Positions 52,085-63,013 of a stretch of 64,000 bases of DNA are shown here, piece by piece. The DNA comes from Marasmius tenuissimus (Eukaryota > Basidiomycota > Agaricomycetes > Agaricales > Marasmiaceae). Under the pieces are notes generated by a model, which ran no database searches, was not told the origin of the DNA, and saw only the letters and a program-made list of their open reading frames with translations. Made by a program: the position numbers and the translations under genes. Position 1 is the stretch's first letter; the number at the start of each line of letters is the position of its first letter. The stretch lies in assembly GCA_029532415.1 (NCBI GenBank), contig JAQOTA010000042.1, positions 620,001 through 684,000 on the forward strand, written 5' to 3'.

Positions 52085-53498
52085 GAGCCACTGTCTTCAA
52101 TCGCGGATTGTCCCCCGGCAACATAACTCGCTTTTCTGGGTGTGATTTGTTGATAGAGACGTTGGCGTCCTTCCATGCGAGTATCGGCGGCGGTGTGAAG
52201 GGATCGTCTGTCGGTAAGTCTGAGAAGCCTTCGTGGGGGTCGGGGACTGGGGGACCTAATCGCTAACGTCAAAGGTAGATACAAGTGTGATCCTTAAAAA
52301 ACATACCTGTTTTTCCCTTCGCCTTGGTCCCAACCTTTTTCTTCGAGCTTGTACGCACAGGGCCAGAACTCGGGGCAGCGGATGTCGAAGCTGAAGAAGA
52401 AGTCGTGGGAGAGATTATACTTCCGGATCCCAGGTTGTATGAAGACTGATAGGCGTTGGCCAGGTGTAGGTTCTCAAACGGGCTGGGAGAATTGAAACAG
52501 CCGATGGACTCTGCTCGAATGACAGCAAATTTCGAGTCGGAGCCAGCCTGACCCACATAGACGACCGGATGACTCGGGATTGCAGTGTTATTGTTGACTG
52601 GAAGGTCATGGAAAGAGGTCACTTCTAAGATGATCTGACGATCAAAATCCTTGTATTCGCGGACGTAGTATACAGGCAACTTGGCCCGAAACAATAACGT
52701 CGCATCTTTCGGAGTCCAAACGAAAGCACCCATGCGTGATCTGATCGTGCTTTGATCGTGAGGAGTGCCCTGATAGACCTCCTTCAAGTCAGAGGTAGCC
52801 ATCATGCGGGGCTGGTAGATCTCAACGAAATCGATGATAGACACGGCGGTGCGCCACGCTCGTTGAAGTTCCGATACTGCGCGAGTCAGGTTTTGAGGGG
52901 AAATCGTTGAAGGAGACCGTAGTCGATGGAGACACAGATCTATCGTGAGGTCCAACTCAACGAATCGATGCTTCCGCGCCGGTTGCGATAGAAGCAACAC
53001 CTTTGTGCGTTGGCGTAACCTGTTAATAGATGTCGAGAACGCACTTAGCGCCCGACTTTCATGGCCATCATCGATGGAAAATTCGCTAGGACGGTGATCT
53101 TTCTCCCACATGCACAGATCGTCAAAATACATGTCCGTCATTGATATTGGAGGAGTAGGTACACATGCGAGGTAAGTATAGTTGCTGTTCAGGGGCTGAG
53201 GATACTGTACGGGATCATCTGGACCATAGAAACCGTCCCGACGAAGATATAAATCCCTCGTGGATCCCAGAGGTGGATGCGGTATCGTCGAGCGATTCGG
53301 AGATGTCACGAAGTGGCGTGTTTCTGGAGAAAGCACTGCGGTAAGGCCGTCCTCGAATGTTAAGGATTTGTTGAGCGTATCTGAGAACGGAAATGAAAAG
53401 TGACTGTTAGATATGTCGCTATGAAGCTCGAGCTGAATAGTCTTACCGAACGTTCTTGAATTCCTACGCAAGTCCTCGGCGGTGAGATCGATAGCCAT
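52024..53498 (-). CDS. Conserved hypothetical protein next to the KDZ unit
   Basis: Exon 1 53498-52317 begins MAIDLTAEDLRRNSRTFGKT. An intron at 52263-52316 (GTATGT to TAG) and a last exon from 52262 give a basic Arg/Pro-rich C-terminus (RSPSPRPPRRLLRLTDRRSL) that ends inside the right arm of the inverted repeat. Without splicing the frame stops at 52269. The 390-residue body is a globular protein with YLRRDGFYGPDDPVQYPQPL, helices FVELDLTIDLCLHRLRS and RAWRTAVSIIDFVEIY, and a beta-rich C-terminal part (FVWTPKDATLLFRAKLPVYY, ILEVTSFHDLP, VVYVGQAGSD). No named family is recognised. It is divergent from the next gene to the right and undamaged. The repeat arm may have replaced the original 3' end. 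Confidence 0.6.
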
Positions 53499-54194
53499 CT
53501 TCGGGCCTGAATGACAATTGGTGTCGATGAAAGTTGGGGGTGGTCAAATCCTCAATGGAATGAGAATTTACAACGAGAATGGAATCTCGCTGAGGGGGAA
53601 AATGGGTTCTGAATTTTTGAGATAGTAAAATTTGGCGTTGAGACGATGAGAGAGCAATGAGCGAGTCTGTTGATGAGAGCTTTGGCGTAGTGAAAGTGCC
53701 GGTGAATTGCCTGTCATGGGGTGTGGGAATTCGGGTGGCTGCTCAGTTACTGTGTTGACTTACCCACGCTCTCGGGCAGTGCCTCTGACTCATCCCCTGC
53801 TGTCTTTCTCCTCGGCTCACACCTCTCCTCTCAATCCCTACGATGTCGGCAAGAATTTTTTTTTTTAACATGGTACGTACGCCCATTCATTACACCCTTG
53901 CAACTTCATCTCACAATCACACCAGCTCCGTCCATTGCATTCATGGCGAACCGGCCCAGCTCGACTCATTTGCTCGATTCCATTCGAGCAAAACCGATGA
54001 TTCAATTCACCAGTTGTATTGAGTTGCGAGCCTCTGCCTATCGCAAGGATTGCCCGTATGGACTCGAAGCAGCAACTTCAGCAAGAACCGGATCTCGCCT
54101 CCCTATAAAGATACTACCGCACGACGTACAATCCACCAACCTCCCTCGCTCAACACCCGTCCAAACTCATCTTCCTATACCCTCGCATTCCGCT

Positions 54195-55170
54195 ATGCCA
54201 CGACGGGCAGTTATACCCTTTCGACAGAAGGGGACGAAACCCTACAGGAAAAGCCAACGTTATACATTGGTGGCGAAGCGCCTGCGCAACATCCTCGGAC
54301 AACTTCGTATCGTGGCTGGGATCAAGTTCCCCAGCGTGCCAATCCACTTCAAGAACCAGGATGCAGCGCCTCAATACTTTGTCGGGACCGGAACGGAGGT
54401 CGCTGGTCCTTCGCATCCCAATTTCCGCGACCTAGGACGTATCTACTATGTGAGTCTTTCAGTGTCATGAATATTGTACCTCGCTAATCATATCCTTCCA
54501 GGCTGAGGACGGGGAGACACGCTACCCACTACAGGACGACATCCCTCTAAGTCTGCTCACCAGCAGCTGAGAACTCCTTGCATGCTTGAAGGAGCGGGCT
54601 CAGCTCAAGAAATGGGACACGCTGGACCTTGAAAACCCCGATGACGAAGAACCTATCAACGACACCCTCATATCCGCCAGCGACGAGGAGGAGGCCAAAG
54701 CCGAAGAAGAGATTGAGGTCGAAGACGAATTGTTTGAAGTCCGAGAGGAGTTCGAAGAAGAACTATTCGAAGTCCGAGAAGAGATTGAAGAGGACGACGA
54801 GATCGTCATCACCGGTTGTCGTTTCCCTTACGAAGTCAAAGTATGGATCTATGTTTCTGTGAGTAAAACCACCTCTTCGTACCTAAACTCTCACTGACAT
54901 TACTCTCAGAATGAGGAGTGTTGCTCCATGTTCTACGTGAAAGTGTATCCCAGGAACGGGTACAAGCTCACACTCAACAGCATGAAGGCCCAATTGATCC
55001 GTCTGGGGATCAGAGACGGCGCAGCCATTGAACGAAAACACGGAGACGACTGGTTTTTCCAACCTTGGGATGTCCCTTTCATGGCACCGCCACAGGGAAA
55101 GGAGATAGGCCTGTCGTGTCTTGCCATTCCAGGGTGGTCAGAAGAATGGACGGAGGATATGAACCCTTGA
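54195..55170 (+). pseudogene. KDZ-neighbour accessory gene with an in-frame TGA
   Basis: Starts MPRRAVIPFRQKGTKPYRKS. Exon 1 ends GRIYY; an intron (GTGAGT to CAG) is followed by EDGETRYPLQDDIPLSLLTS, a TGA at 54568-54570, and the same frame continues ELLACLKERAQLKKWDTLDL into a Glu/Asp-rich repeat (FEVREE twice, spaced by EFEEEL). An intron near 54860-54910 leads to the last exon, FYVKVYPRNGYKLTLNSMKA, RLGIRDGAAIERKHGDDWFF and CLAIPGWSEEW, stopping at 55170. The basic N-terminus, acidic middle and compact C-terminal region suggest a chromatin- or clamp-associated accessory factor, but this is only inference. The stop is one C-to-T change from CGA. Confidence 0.6.
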
Positions 55171-55309
55171 CGTACCTTACCTTACCTCTCGATGATGCCT
55201 AGTATCTACTGTATATGTCTTTTTCTTGCCAAGCCATCACTTTTCACGTTCCTACATCCCACCGCAGCCCCGAGCGATCCCCCAATTTGAGACTGCATAC
55301 CACTGCAGC

Positions 55310-55560
55310 ATTCTACTCGCCCTCTACTGCGCTGTACCCAGTGCAGCCGGTCCTACTCATCTGCTGTCGCGAACATACCGCCGCAACGTTGGGTTTACTC
55401 ATCCGCTGCTACACCATACCGCCGCAACGTTTTTTTTACTCATCCGCTGCTGCAACGTACTGCCACAACGTTGGGTTTACTCATCTTCTGCTGCGCCATA
55501 CCAGCGCAGCATTGTTTTTGCTCATCCGCTGCTGCAACGTTGGGCCTACTCACTCGCATT
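55310..55560 (+). repeat. Degenerate ~60-bp tandem repeats
   Basis: Units built from CCGCAACGTT and ACTCATCCGCTGCT blocks recur about five times between the accessory gene and the KDZ transposase. They lie in the likely promoter of the transposase gene. Confidence 0.7.
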
Positions 55561-55733
55561 TAACCAAGCTTCAATCCTGCCCACACATCCACCTCTCAAC
55601 CTCGCACCATGACCGAAAAGCGCAAACCGACCATCACGCTGATGATGATGAGGCAGCCGAGAGTCGGGCAGCGCGGGTAAGTCTTCGCGATACTTTCGTG
55701 GCTTCAGACTCCTGACATTGAGCATTTTTTCAG

Positions 55734-58700
55734 TCGTCAGAGACTCTGAAAGACTTTGAAGCCATCGTCGGTGAACTTACCACCTGGCTCCTCTTACACG
55801 AATATGACTCCAATCTCAATCTTCCTTGCTCATGCGGAACCGGCGAACGCATCGTCCAGTGCCAGGATTGCCAAGATTTTGAGATATGCTGCAAGGATTG
55901 TTGGATCTTGCGACACCGCACCAACCCTTGGCATTGGGCGAGAGTATGGAATGGGAGCTTCTTCGAGCGCTCCGATATCAGTACCCTCCGAGAGGATTTC
56001 GCTGTCCAGCTCGGCCATCACGGTCATCCGTGCCCTGTTCTCGACAAGCCGACCGGAGTGAAGTTCACGGTCGTCCACTCAAACGGGGTTCATGGCACTT
56101 CTCTGTCATTCTGCAACTGCGGCAGTACAAAGAGAGTGCAGCAGCTAATGCGATCGAGGTTGTTTCCCTCCTCAGCTCGCGAACCCGAAACGGCCTACAC
56201 CTTTGCTATGCTGAAGGAGTATAATATACAGGCCCTACAAGGCCAACTCCCCGCCTATGACTGGATTTTCGCCCTTCGAAGGTTGACCGACAACGCGCAT
56301 ACCCACTTGGTCCAGGATCCTTACACGCCGTTTATGCTCGCTGTCCGAGTGTGGCGGTTTATCCACGACAGACTACGATACGGGGAGTTCTTCTCTCTGA
56401 TACCTCGGACTCTTCCGCACCTTCCAGCTGGCACCTTCGTTACCCGATGCCCTTCGTGCCCAGATCCTGACATGAACATGGGGGATGGCTGGGAGGAGAC
56501 ACTGCAATATCTGAGGCACCTCAACATGATGTACACTACCCTCGATGGGAACTCGAAGACCAGGCGATTCCGGAAGAGAGGTAGCGGAAAGGACCATTCC
56601 CTGTATCGCGGACGATCGTACTTTGCTGATGACAGGAAATATGCCAAGTTCCTCGCGGAGGCTGGCAAGACGAAGTTCATTGTAAGTCTCGTCATTGTCT
56701 GTCGATGAGTCACTCCTAACATTTGTTCGCCGATCTAGGAGCCAGTACCCGATTGCGATAACGTGAAGGCCGTGACGAAGCTGACAGAACTAGCTGTGCA
56801 TGGAATGGCTGTGACAGGCACAGTAAACCATCAGTGCAGCCATGTCTTCATCATGGGCGTGACTGACATGTATGGGTCCGAAAAGTGAGTTTATCTTGAC
56901 ACGAACATCTTCAGGTGGCTCACATGTCTGCCAGCCAAGCAAACGTTGATGCGGCCTTCAGCCGCGGCTACACGCTTTATGGGTATGAAGACAAGAAGAT
57001 CAAGTCATCCAAATCTCATCGCAACCTCGTTCCCCACAAACAATCCTACAACGCCGAGTGCGCTTACGCCGTGAATCAACTCGTTTGGTTTGCGACGTTC
57101 AAGTATCTTTCCCGTCAACGTGAATTTGTCAACCGTCTCGAATGAGGAATACCTGTCCTTCACCTCACAGGGCACAAGGTTCGCATCTGCAAGGTCATAT
57201 TCGCGCTCTTCTATCAGTGGTGCAACGGGCATTTCACTGGGGAGGGAGCGGAACAAGCATGGCCATTTCTGAACAAGGTCGCTACTTTCAGCTGTCAGGC
57301 AGGCCCCGGTCATCGTCACGACCTCCACATCACCTACTACAACGACCATAATCGCAAGAAAGTGATCAATTTGGGTAGAGAACACCTTTGACATACTGTA
57401 CTGGGCACTGACCGTTTTCTTTCGCAGCGTACTTGACAGCCCGAGAACTTGTGATCGCAGCGGCGCAATTTGAAGACCACATGTCCGAATTTCAGCAGTT
57501 GTCGTTGGTCCACGAGGACAGCGTCGCCGAGTGGTCTCGCCAGGACATGGTGCCTAAGGAGAAGAATGGATCGTGGATTGACCCGCATCACCGACTGGAG
57601 GGTGCGAAAGCTCCCACTGTTGCCAGCGTGTTGGAGGACATAGCACGCATGGATGGTGGGGGTATATCCCTTGCTATACCGAAAGTTGGGTTGGATATCG
57701 AGGCTTATTGGCGGAAAGCATTCGAAGCAGAGGACATACGGTATGTCAACATCCGTCCTTCGTTGCGTTCACGTTTTGACTGACAGAATCATCAGAGAGC
57801 GGATAATCGTCCTGAAACAAAAACCTCACCTCACCCAGATGGAAACCACCACCATCGAAGACCTTCGGAATCGTTTAGTGGAGGTCTTGAATGATTTCCG
57901 CGAACGACAGACTATAGTCACGCCCCGCCTTCCCGACCGCTTCAAAGAGGGACAGTCCGAGGACGTGGAAGGTTTCATCTTGGGGCTGCCGTCTGACATG
58001 ACAAACGAAGAACGTTCGTCATATGGCACAACTCAGCTCGGCGACCAGGAAGGCACATTGCGCACGAGTCACGCCTACGACACCGTGAACGCGATTCAGA
58101 GCACCTGTCGTAAACTCGAAATCCTTTTTGTATACAAGGAATTTAATGTCTCGACTGACGCGATGCGCACTCGTACGGGGAAGAGTATCCAAAACGTGGT
58201 GGATATCCGTACTCGTCAGCTGGCGGTCTACAACAACAACCGGGCTATGCTGATACGCCTGCAGAGGATTCCCGAAGGGGTTAGTGCAGACCACTCTGAG
58301 CTCCCACCACTTTGCAAAGAGGACACCGAAAGGAAAGACGTCAATACGAAGCGGCGCCTTGGAGACTCCAAACAAAGGGACGGGGCTTTGTGGACGACAG
58401 GACCAAGTACGCTGCACAAGCTCCTGCAAATCCAACTTGGACTGGGTCGAGTCATCAAACACAGGGAACTCACGAGTGCCACTAAAATGACACGGCGAGA
58501 AGGTTCGTTCATCGTATTCTCTTCGTCATGTATCGCATCTCATATCCTCTTTACAGTAAGCTTATCGAGGTCACTCTGGGTCGGGCTTTTCCGTGCAATG
58601 AAGGAGACCAAACCCAATAGAGATCCTGCTGAGACAGCGCTGCCAAGATCCAACGCCGAGCTCTGGGATGCAAAGCGTGATAAGCGTAAGTCATTATAAC

Positions 58701-59434
58701 TCATGACGGCCTATCTGATACCAACATCGTCACCTTCAGAGTTTACCAAACCTGATAACGAGGGCCGTCTGTGGACTCTCGGCGCTAGGAGAGGGCTGAA
58801 TCCGAAGGATACAGCTGCCATGGACGAGTTTGAAGAAGCAGGTACGTTTGTCGTTTCGTTGTAATGTTTGTCGTTGACGTTGCTTATAAGGGGATCGAAT
58901 TTCTTGAACGAGGCAACGAGCTGAAGTATACCGGTGGATGGAAGAGTTCGAGCGCAAACACGCCGAATTCCATCGCATGATTCGTTACCTCAAGAAGATG
59001 GCCATGGTTTGGCGGCAAATCGCGGAGAGCCCCGAAGACCCAGCGAATGCCGTCGAGAAGTTGGATGCAAACCCCGAAGCTTACGCTGCGAAGTTGTGCG
59101 CTCTACGTGCTCGTGCCTCTCGTCAAGCTTCGGTGTGGGAAGACTTAGCTGAGGTAGCGCTTGCTCAGTTCGAGCAGGTATCTTACCCAGCCTTTTTCGA
59201 CTTGGACAAGCCGTTGTACCCTCGGGTGGAGATCTTTTGCAAGGAACAGTTCGAATGGGCGACTGCGTTGGACATTCAGCGGGCTGACTTGGTACGTGAA
59301 TTACCCTTCGCATTCTCGGAAGTTCTTACTGACACCTGACTCGCAGGTATATGGCGCAATGAAGGCAGGTACTCAACGCTCAAAACCAGCACCCGCCGAG
59401 TCTGCTTCGAACACAAAGGGAAAGCAGAGAGCGT
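55734..59434 (+). pseudogene. KDZ transposase with CxC2-type cysteine cluster, one in-frame TGA
   Basis: An upstream acidic exon (to 55676) joins through intron 55677-55733. Order: a cysteine cluster with CSCGTGERIVQCQDCQDFEI and CCKDCWILRH (CxC2-like zinc module); WARVWNGSFFERSDIS; ILQLRQ- and FCNCG-type elements; KEYNIQALQGQLPAYDWIFA; RCPSCPDPDMNMGDGWEE; HVFIMGVTDMYGSE; NVDAAFSRGY; a catalytic-region block with LHLTGHKVRI, GEGAEQAWPF and AGPGHRHDLHITYYN; then a long helical C-terminus (FEDHMSEFQQLSL; RWMEEFERKHAEF) ending NTKGKQRA at 59434. Seven or more short introns. A TGA at 57143-57145 interrupts NRLE-GIPVLHL in an otherwise continuous frame. KDZ elements are large basidiomycete DNA transposons. 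The ends of this one were not found. Confidence 0.85.
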
Positions 59435-59455
59435 AGTCAAGAAATCCTTCGGTGA

Positions 59456-59940
59456 GCATTCCCCAGGATCTCCCTCACGATACCTCCTCCTCACGATACC
59501 TCTCCCCTCGCGCAGAGCTCCCTTCATGATATCTCTTCTTCCTCTCCCTCTCGTTCCCCTCGTTCTCTTCTCTCTCCCCGTTCCCCCTATTTACTCTCCT
59601 CGTTCTCTCCTCGTTCGTTCTCTCCTCCTCTCTCTCCTCGTTCTCCTCATTCTCCTCATTCTCCTCGTTCTCCTCGTTCTCCCCGTTCCCCTCCCCCCCC
59701 CTTCTCTCCTCTTTACCTACTCGTTCTCTTATACCCCGTCCCCTCTCTCTCTCCCACCCATTCCTCTCGTTCCCTCGCTTTCTCTCTCTCCCACTCGTTT
59801 TTCCCTCTCATTCTCCCTCTCACTCTCCTTCTCACTCTCCCCCTCACTCTCCCCCTCACTCTCCCCCTCGTTGTCTTCCCTCGTTCTTCCTATCCCTGCC
59901 CTATCCCCGCCCTTCTCCTTCCCTACTCGTCAAGACTCGA
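59456..59940 (+). repeat. Pyrimidine-rich simple-sequence tract
   Basis: About 480 bp almost purely C/T on the plus strand, built from CTC, TTCTCC and CCTCGTT units, with clustered (ATTCTCCTC)n-like runs near 59650 and (CTCTCC)n near 59820. It begins about 20 bp after the KDZ stop codon. It is strand-asymmetric and could form a triplex. Confidence 0.85.
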
Positions 59941-60102
59941 TCCGGGCGTCAAAAGCCAGTCCGGGCGTCAAAATTCTGTCCGGGCGTCAAAATCCTGTCC
60001 GGGCGTCAAAATCCTGTCCGGGCGTCAAAACTCTGCCCGGGCGTCAAGATTCGGTTCGGGCGTCAAGATCAGGACTGGGCGTCAAGATTCCGTTCGGCGT
60101 CA
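59941..60102 (+). repeat. 19-bp tandem repeat, about 8.5 copies
   Basis: Unit TCCGGGCGTCAAAATCCTG with the core GGGCGTCAA invariant in most copies. The first five units are near-identical; units six to nine drift (TCAAGATTC type). It sits between the KDZ gene and the GIY-YIG gene. Confidence 0.95.
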
Positions 60103-60214
60103 ATCGAAGGTTTGTGTTCTATTTTCGTCGCGAGAAGCCCTTACTAATCCCAAGTCTCTCTTTCCTTCCTGTCTTCGTCTTTCTTCCACTCAAACACCTC
60201 CTCCACTCTCTCCC

Positions 60215-60856
60215 ATGTCCCACATCATCCGCAAACCGTTGAAACCCCCCTCCGTCGCCACGAAAACCCGTAACCCTCACCGGAAATGTCGATTCCAATC
60301 CATCCAAACGCCGAAACCCCCTCCCGTCGTCATGAAAACCCGTAAAACCAAACGACATCGTCAACTACGGTCCATCCAAACGCAATACCGCAGTCGGCGA
60401 CAGAGAAGACCAAGTGCGAACGATACGATGGGCGACGTCTACATGCTGCTGGGAAGATACAAGGGGAAGACCTTTTTGAAGGTCGGGAGGTCTGTGGACA
60501 GCGAGAGGCGATTCGAGCAACACCGGAGGACATGCAAACGCGTAGATTGGACGAGAATCGGCTCATGGCCAATGTTGAATTGCCACAAAGCGGGTGCGTC
60601 GTCTTCGTTATTCTCGAAGTTCCTTCCAACTTGGCATCCCAGAGCTTTGTATACACCTGAAGATGGAGTGCTTAGGGTTCACGAGGATGGAGGTCATTTG
60701 TTGCTGTGAGTCTTTTTTTCGTCTCGATTCTCGTTCGTTTCTGAAACTTGGACAGGTGGGACGGAACATGATGAATGGTTCGAGTTAAACGGAACACCTA
60801 TCGATATAGCGGCAGCTCTAGCGCAATGTATAATTTTGAAGCACCGTAATGTATAA
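60215..60856 (+). CDS. GIY-YIG (T5orf172/MUG113-like) nuclease-domain protein, three exons
   Basis: Exons 60215-60593, 60643-60705 and 60756-60856; introns 60594-60642 and 60706-60755 with GT-AG ends. The frame opens at 60215 with a basic Pro/Lys/Arg leader; a second ATG at 60428 starts the domain. Domain motifs: DVYMLLGRYKGKTFLKVGRS (the modified GIY...YIG strands), DSERRFEQHRRTC with the usual Arg and His, then across the first junction NCHKAELCIHLKMECLGFTR, which supplies the expected Glu, and across the second CCCGTEHDEWFELNG, typical of the T5orf172 end, finishing LKHRNV. Members of this group are single-domain GIY-YIG nucleases of uncertain role, found in phages and amplified in fungi. 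It lies in the same direction as, and 0.8 kb after, the KDZ gene. All key positions appear intact once spliced. Confidence 0.8.
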
Positions 60857-61199
60857 ACCGGCCCTCTCCTCCACTCTGTATCTCACTGAAATGTAGCGTA
60901 GAAAAGGAAAAAAAAAACAACGCAGGATACGCACTCGCCGCCGAGTCGCCTATTGGTACGTGTTCCCTCTCTGTCTGTCTGGTTCAGCTACTTACAACCT
61001 CTCCGCAGTCAACGAATATGTTGTCCTGGCCAGAAATCGGCCCAACCCAAGGTCAGCACTTGACCTCATAAGCCCTGCACGTCGTACAGTGCTCACATCG
61101 AACAATGGTAGCCCTCACTACACGGCGTACTCGCCGCTCCTATGTATTCGCCCAACTTATACAATATATACCGTTCTACCCTTTCATGTGTGTTCGCCC

Positions 61200-61410
61200 G
61201 ACCTGACTTGAGACGAACCTTGAAGTATCGTTGAATGCGGCTTGAGTCAGCTCGTTTACTCCCTCAAGGTCGACGTTGAGGTACCCTTGAGCACGGTTTG
61301 AGTTGCCTCATCTACCCCCTCAACGTCGACCTTGAGGCACCTCGTTCACTCCCTCAAGTTCGACTCAACCGCGTTGCTCAAGGTTCTCTCAAGGTTCTCT
61401 CAAGTACAGC
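61200..61410. repeat. CTCAAG/CTTGAG-rich short repeats
   Basis: Repeats of CTCAAG, CTTGAG, TCGACGTTGAGG and GGTTCTCTCAA, partly palindromic, directly beside the 3' end of the duplicated gene that ends at 61544. They resemble the run at 46395-46620. Confidence 0.6.
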
Positions 61411-61492
61411 GCGTTGTAATAAGGTAAGTATGAGGTAAGGATAAAACTCAAGTATTTTGCCCGGTTTTTGAGGAAACCTGGCCTCGATTTCC

Positions 61493-62357
61493 AAACACAA
61501 ATAGGGTTTCGTGAGGAAACGAGAGAAAGTACACGTCTGTAGTCTACAACTCATGAGTATCAACCAGATCCCATTCATTCGGAGCGTCGGCGGGGCTTTT
61601 TGAGTTCACGGTCTCAGATTCTCTCTTCCGCTTAGGCTTGGGAGAAGCGGCTAAGAATGGATCTTTAACCGGTGCGTATAGATATTTACAAAATACTCGT
61701 ACCGTTGTTCCTCGTCCAGAGTTCGAAGCCTTTGACCAGGAGTGCAGGGATCGAACACTTCTCTCCATGCACGACTTCAGATTTTGTAGGCGTATCTATG
61801 AGTGAGAATGTTGATGGGGAAGCAAGTTGAGATCTCGAGGAGGACGGTTTTTCATCACCCGAGTCTTCATTATCCGAGCCTTCAAGCTCAGTCATCCTTC
61901 TATCATGAGGATCACCTGGGGCAAGCATCAAGTTGTATTGAAGATAGAATGAAACCAGCACACACCTTGTATCAATGCGGGATAGCCGTGATCGCGAGCA
62001 TATTGCTTGCCATCGGACTCGTAGCCTTTCTTGTGCAGATATGTTTTAGTAAGTTCGTACTCGTCCTCACTCCACCATGACCCGATCCACTTGCTAACTT
62101 TTAGCTTAGGTATCCCATATTTCTCCCAATCCTTCTTTGGAATGGTGACCTTCCCTTCCAGGTCCGATGTCCAGTAGAACAGAGGATCGGGCAAGGGAGC
62201 TTGTACACAGTACATTCCATTGATGTGCTCGACACAGAGAGGTAGAACAAAGAGGTAGGCACGGGGAGATAATGTGTGGTTATAGGGAAATTTGCCGGTG
62301 AGGGTGAATCCCACTCCATCAATGAGGTCTGGATATAGATATCAGATTGAGGTGAAC
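61493..62357 (-). repeat. Copy 2 of the inverted duplication (partner 19538-20383)
   Basis: The inverse of copy 1, including introns and about 50 bp of 3' flank. It is part of the complete gene below. Confidence 0.85.
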
Positions 62358-63013
62358 ATTTAAAAATAAATAAACAACAACTCACAGACATTGCAATCAG
62401 CCATTGAGGAATCGTGCTGACTGAGATAAGCCCCCCGAAGTCGATCTCGGTCCTTCAACAGAAGGCGCAATGAGAAGCGTAGGTTGATTCGAGCCTCATG
62501 GATGTTGGTGGACTGAAAATCAACCCGTGAAGGTACTGCATTGCTCGGTAAACTATCGGATGAGGAGATGAATGTGGGCACACCTTTTCCAGAGTAAGTT
62601 GCCTTGATGTTGTGGCTGCGAGACTCAAAGTGCCATTCGGGAGGCGGAGTGGAAGGAAAGTGAGCAAGAACATCTCTTCTCCACTCGACAACGGCGCCAA
62701 ATGTCAGGAGGCCCTGTGGTGTATATTTTGACAGGTCATCTCCCCACGTTTTCCCAAAAGACACAATCAGGTGCAACAGGCTACCGAAAGTGCGCTCGAA
62801 GTAGGCGGTGATGTCATCAACATTGAGTTGAGGACGAGTTCCTTGGGGAAGTGGGGTTGGGGAGGAGTCGGAAAGGTCAGCCTCCCGTTGTTCGATGGAG
62901 GTGGAAGCCGGGTCGTAGAGCCAAGATCCGGCGTTGAGATCGAATGTCCAGTTGGACCAGTAGACCGAAACCTGGTGTGCTATATTTAGCCAGGCACCAC
63001 TAAACACAGCCAA
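61544..63013 (-). CDS. Conserved basidiomycete hypothetical protein, apparently intact
   Basis: Exons: up to about 62970-62396, 62328-61966, 61915-61544, with GT-AG introns of 50-67 bp. The first known exon contains VSVYWSNWTFDLNAGSWLYD, ITAYFERTFGSLLHLIVSFG and LRFSLRLLLKDRDRLRGAYL. The second begins IDGVGFTLTGKFPYNHT and includes KVTIPKKDWEKYGIPKLKVS and HKKGYESDGKQYARDHGYP. The third begins DPHDRRMTELEGSDNEDSGD and ends with a KRKRE patch and WDLVDTHEL. The family (the IPKKDWEKYGIP block and YARDHGYP) occurs in many copies in mushroom genomes; its role is not known to me. The first exon's true start, upstream of 63000, was not resolved. Confidence 0.65.

Noticed and set aside
53721..54487. 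Long overlapping plus-strand frames before the accessory gene
   Set aside because: The frame starting at 54195 joins the next exons cleanly; the others stop or lack a continuation.
55215..55715. 166-codon frame before the KDZ gene
   Set aside because: Most of it is translated tandem repeat; only its last acidic part probably belongs to the KDZ first exon.
59941..60102. CRISPR-like array
   Set aside because: The repeats are directly contiguous 19-bp units without spacers, in a eukaryotic context; this is an ordinary tandem repeat.
59526..60242. Leu/Pro/Ser-rich 238-codon plus-strand frame
   Set aside because: It is the translation of the pyrimidine tract and tandem repeats; no domain and extreme composition.
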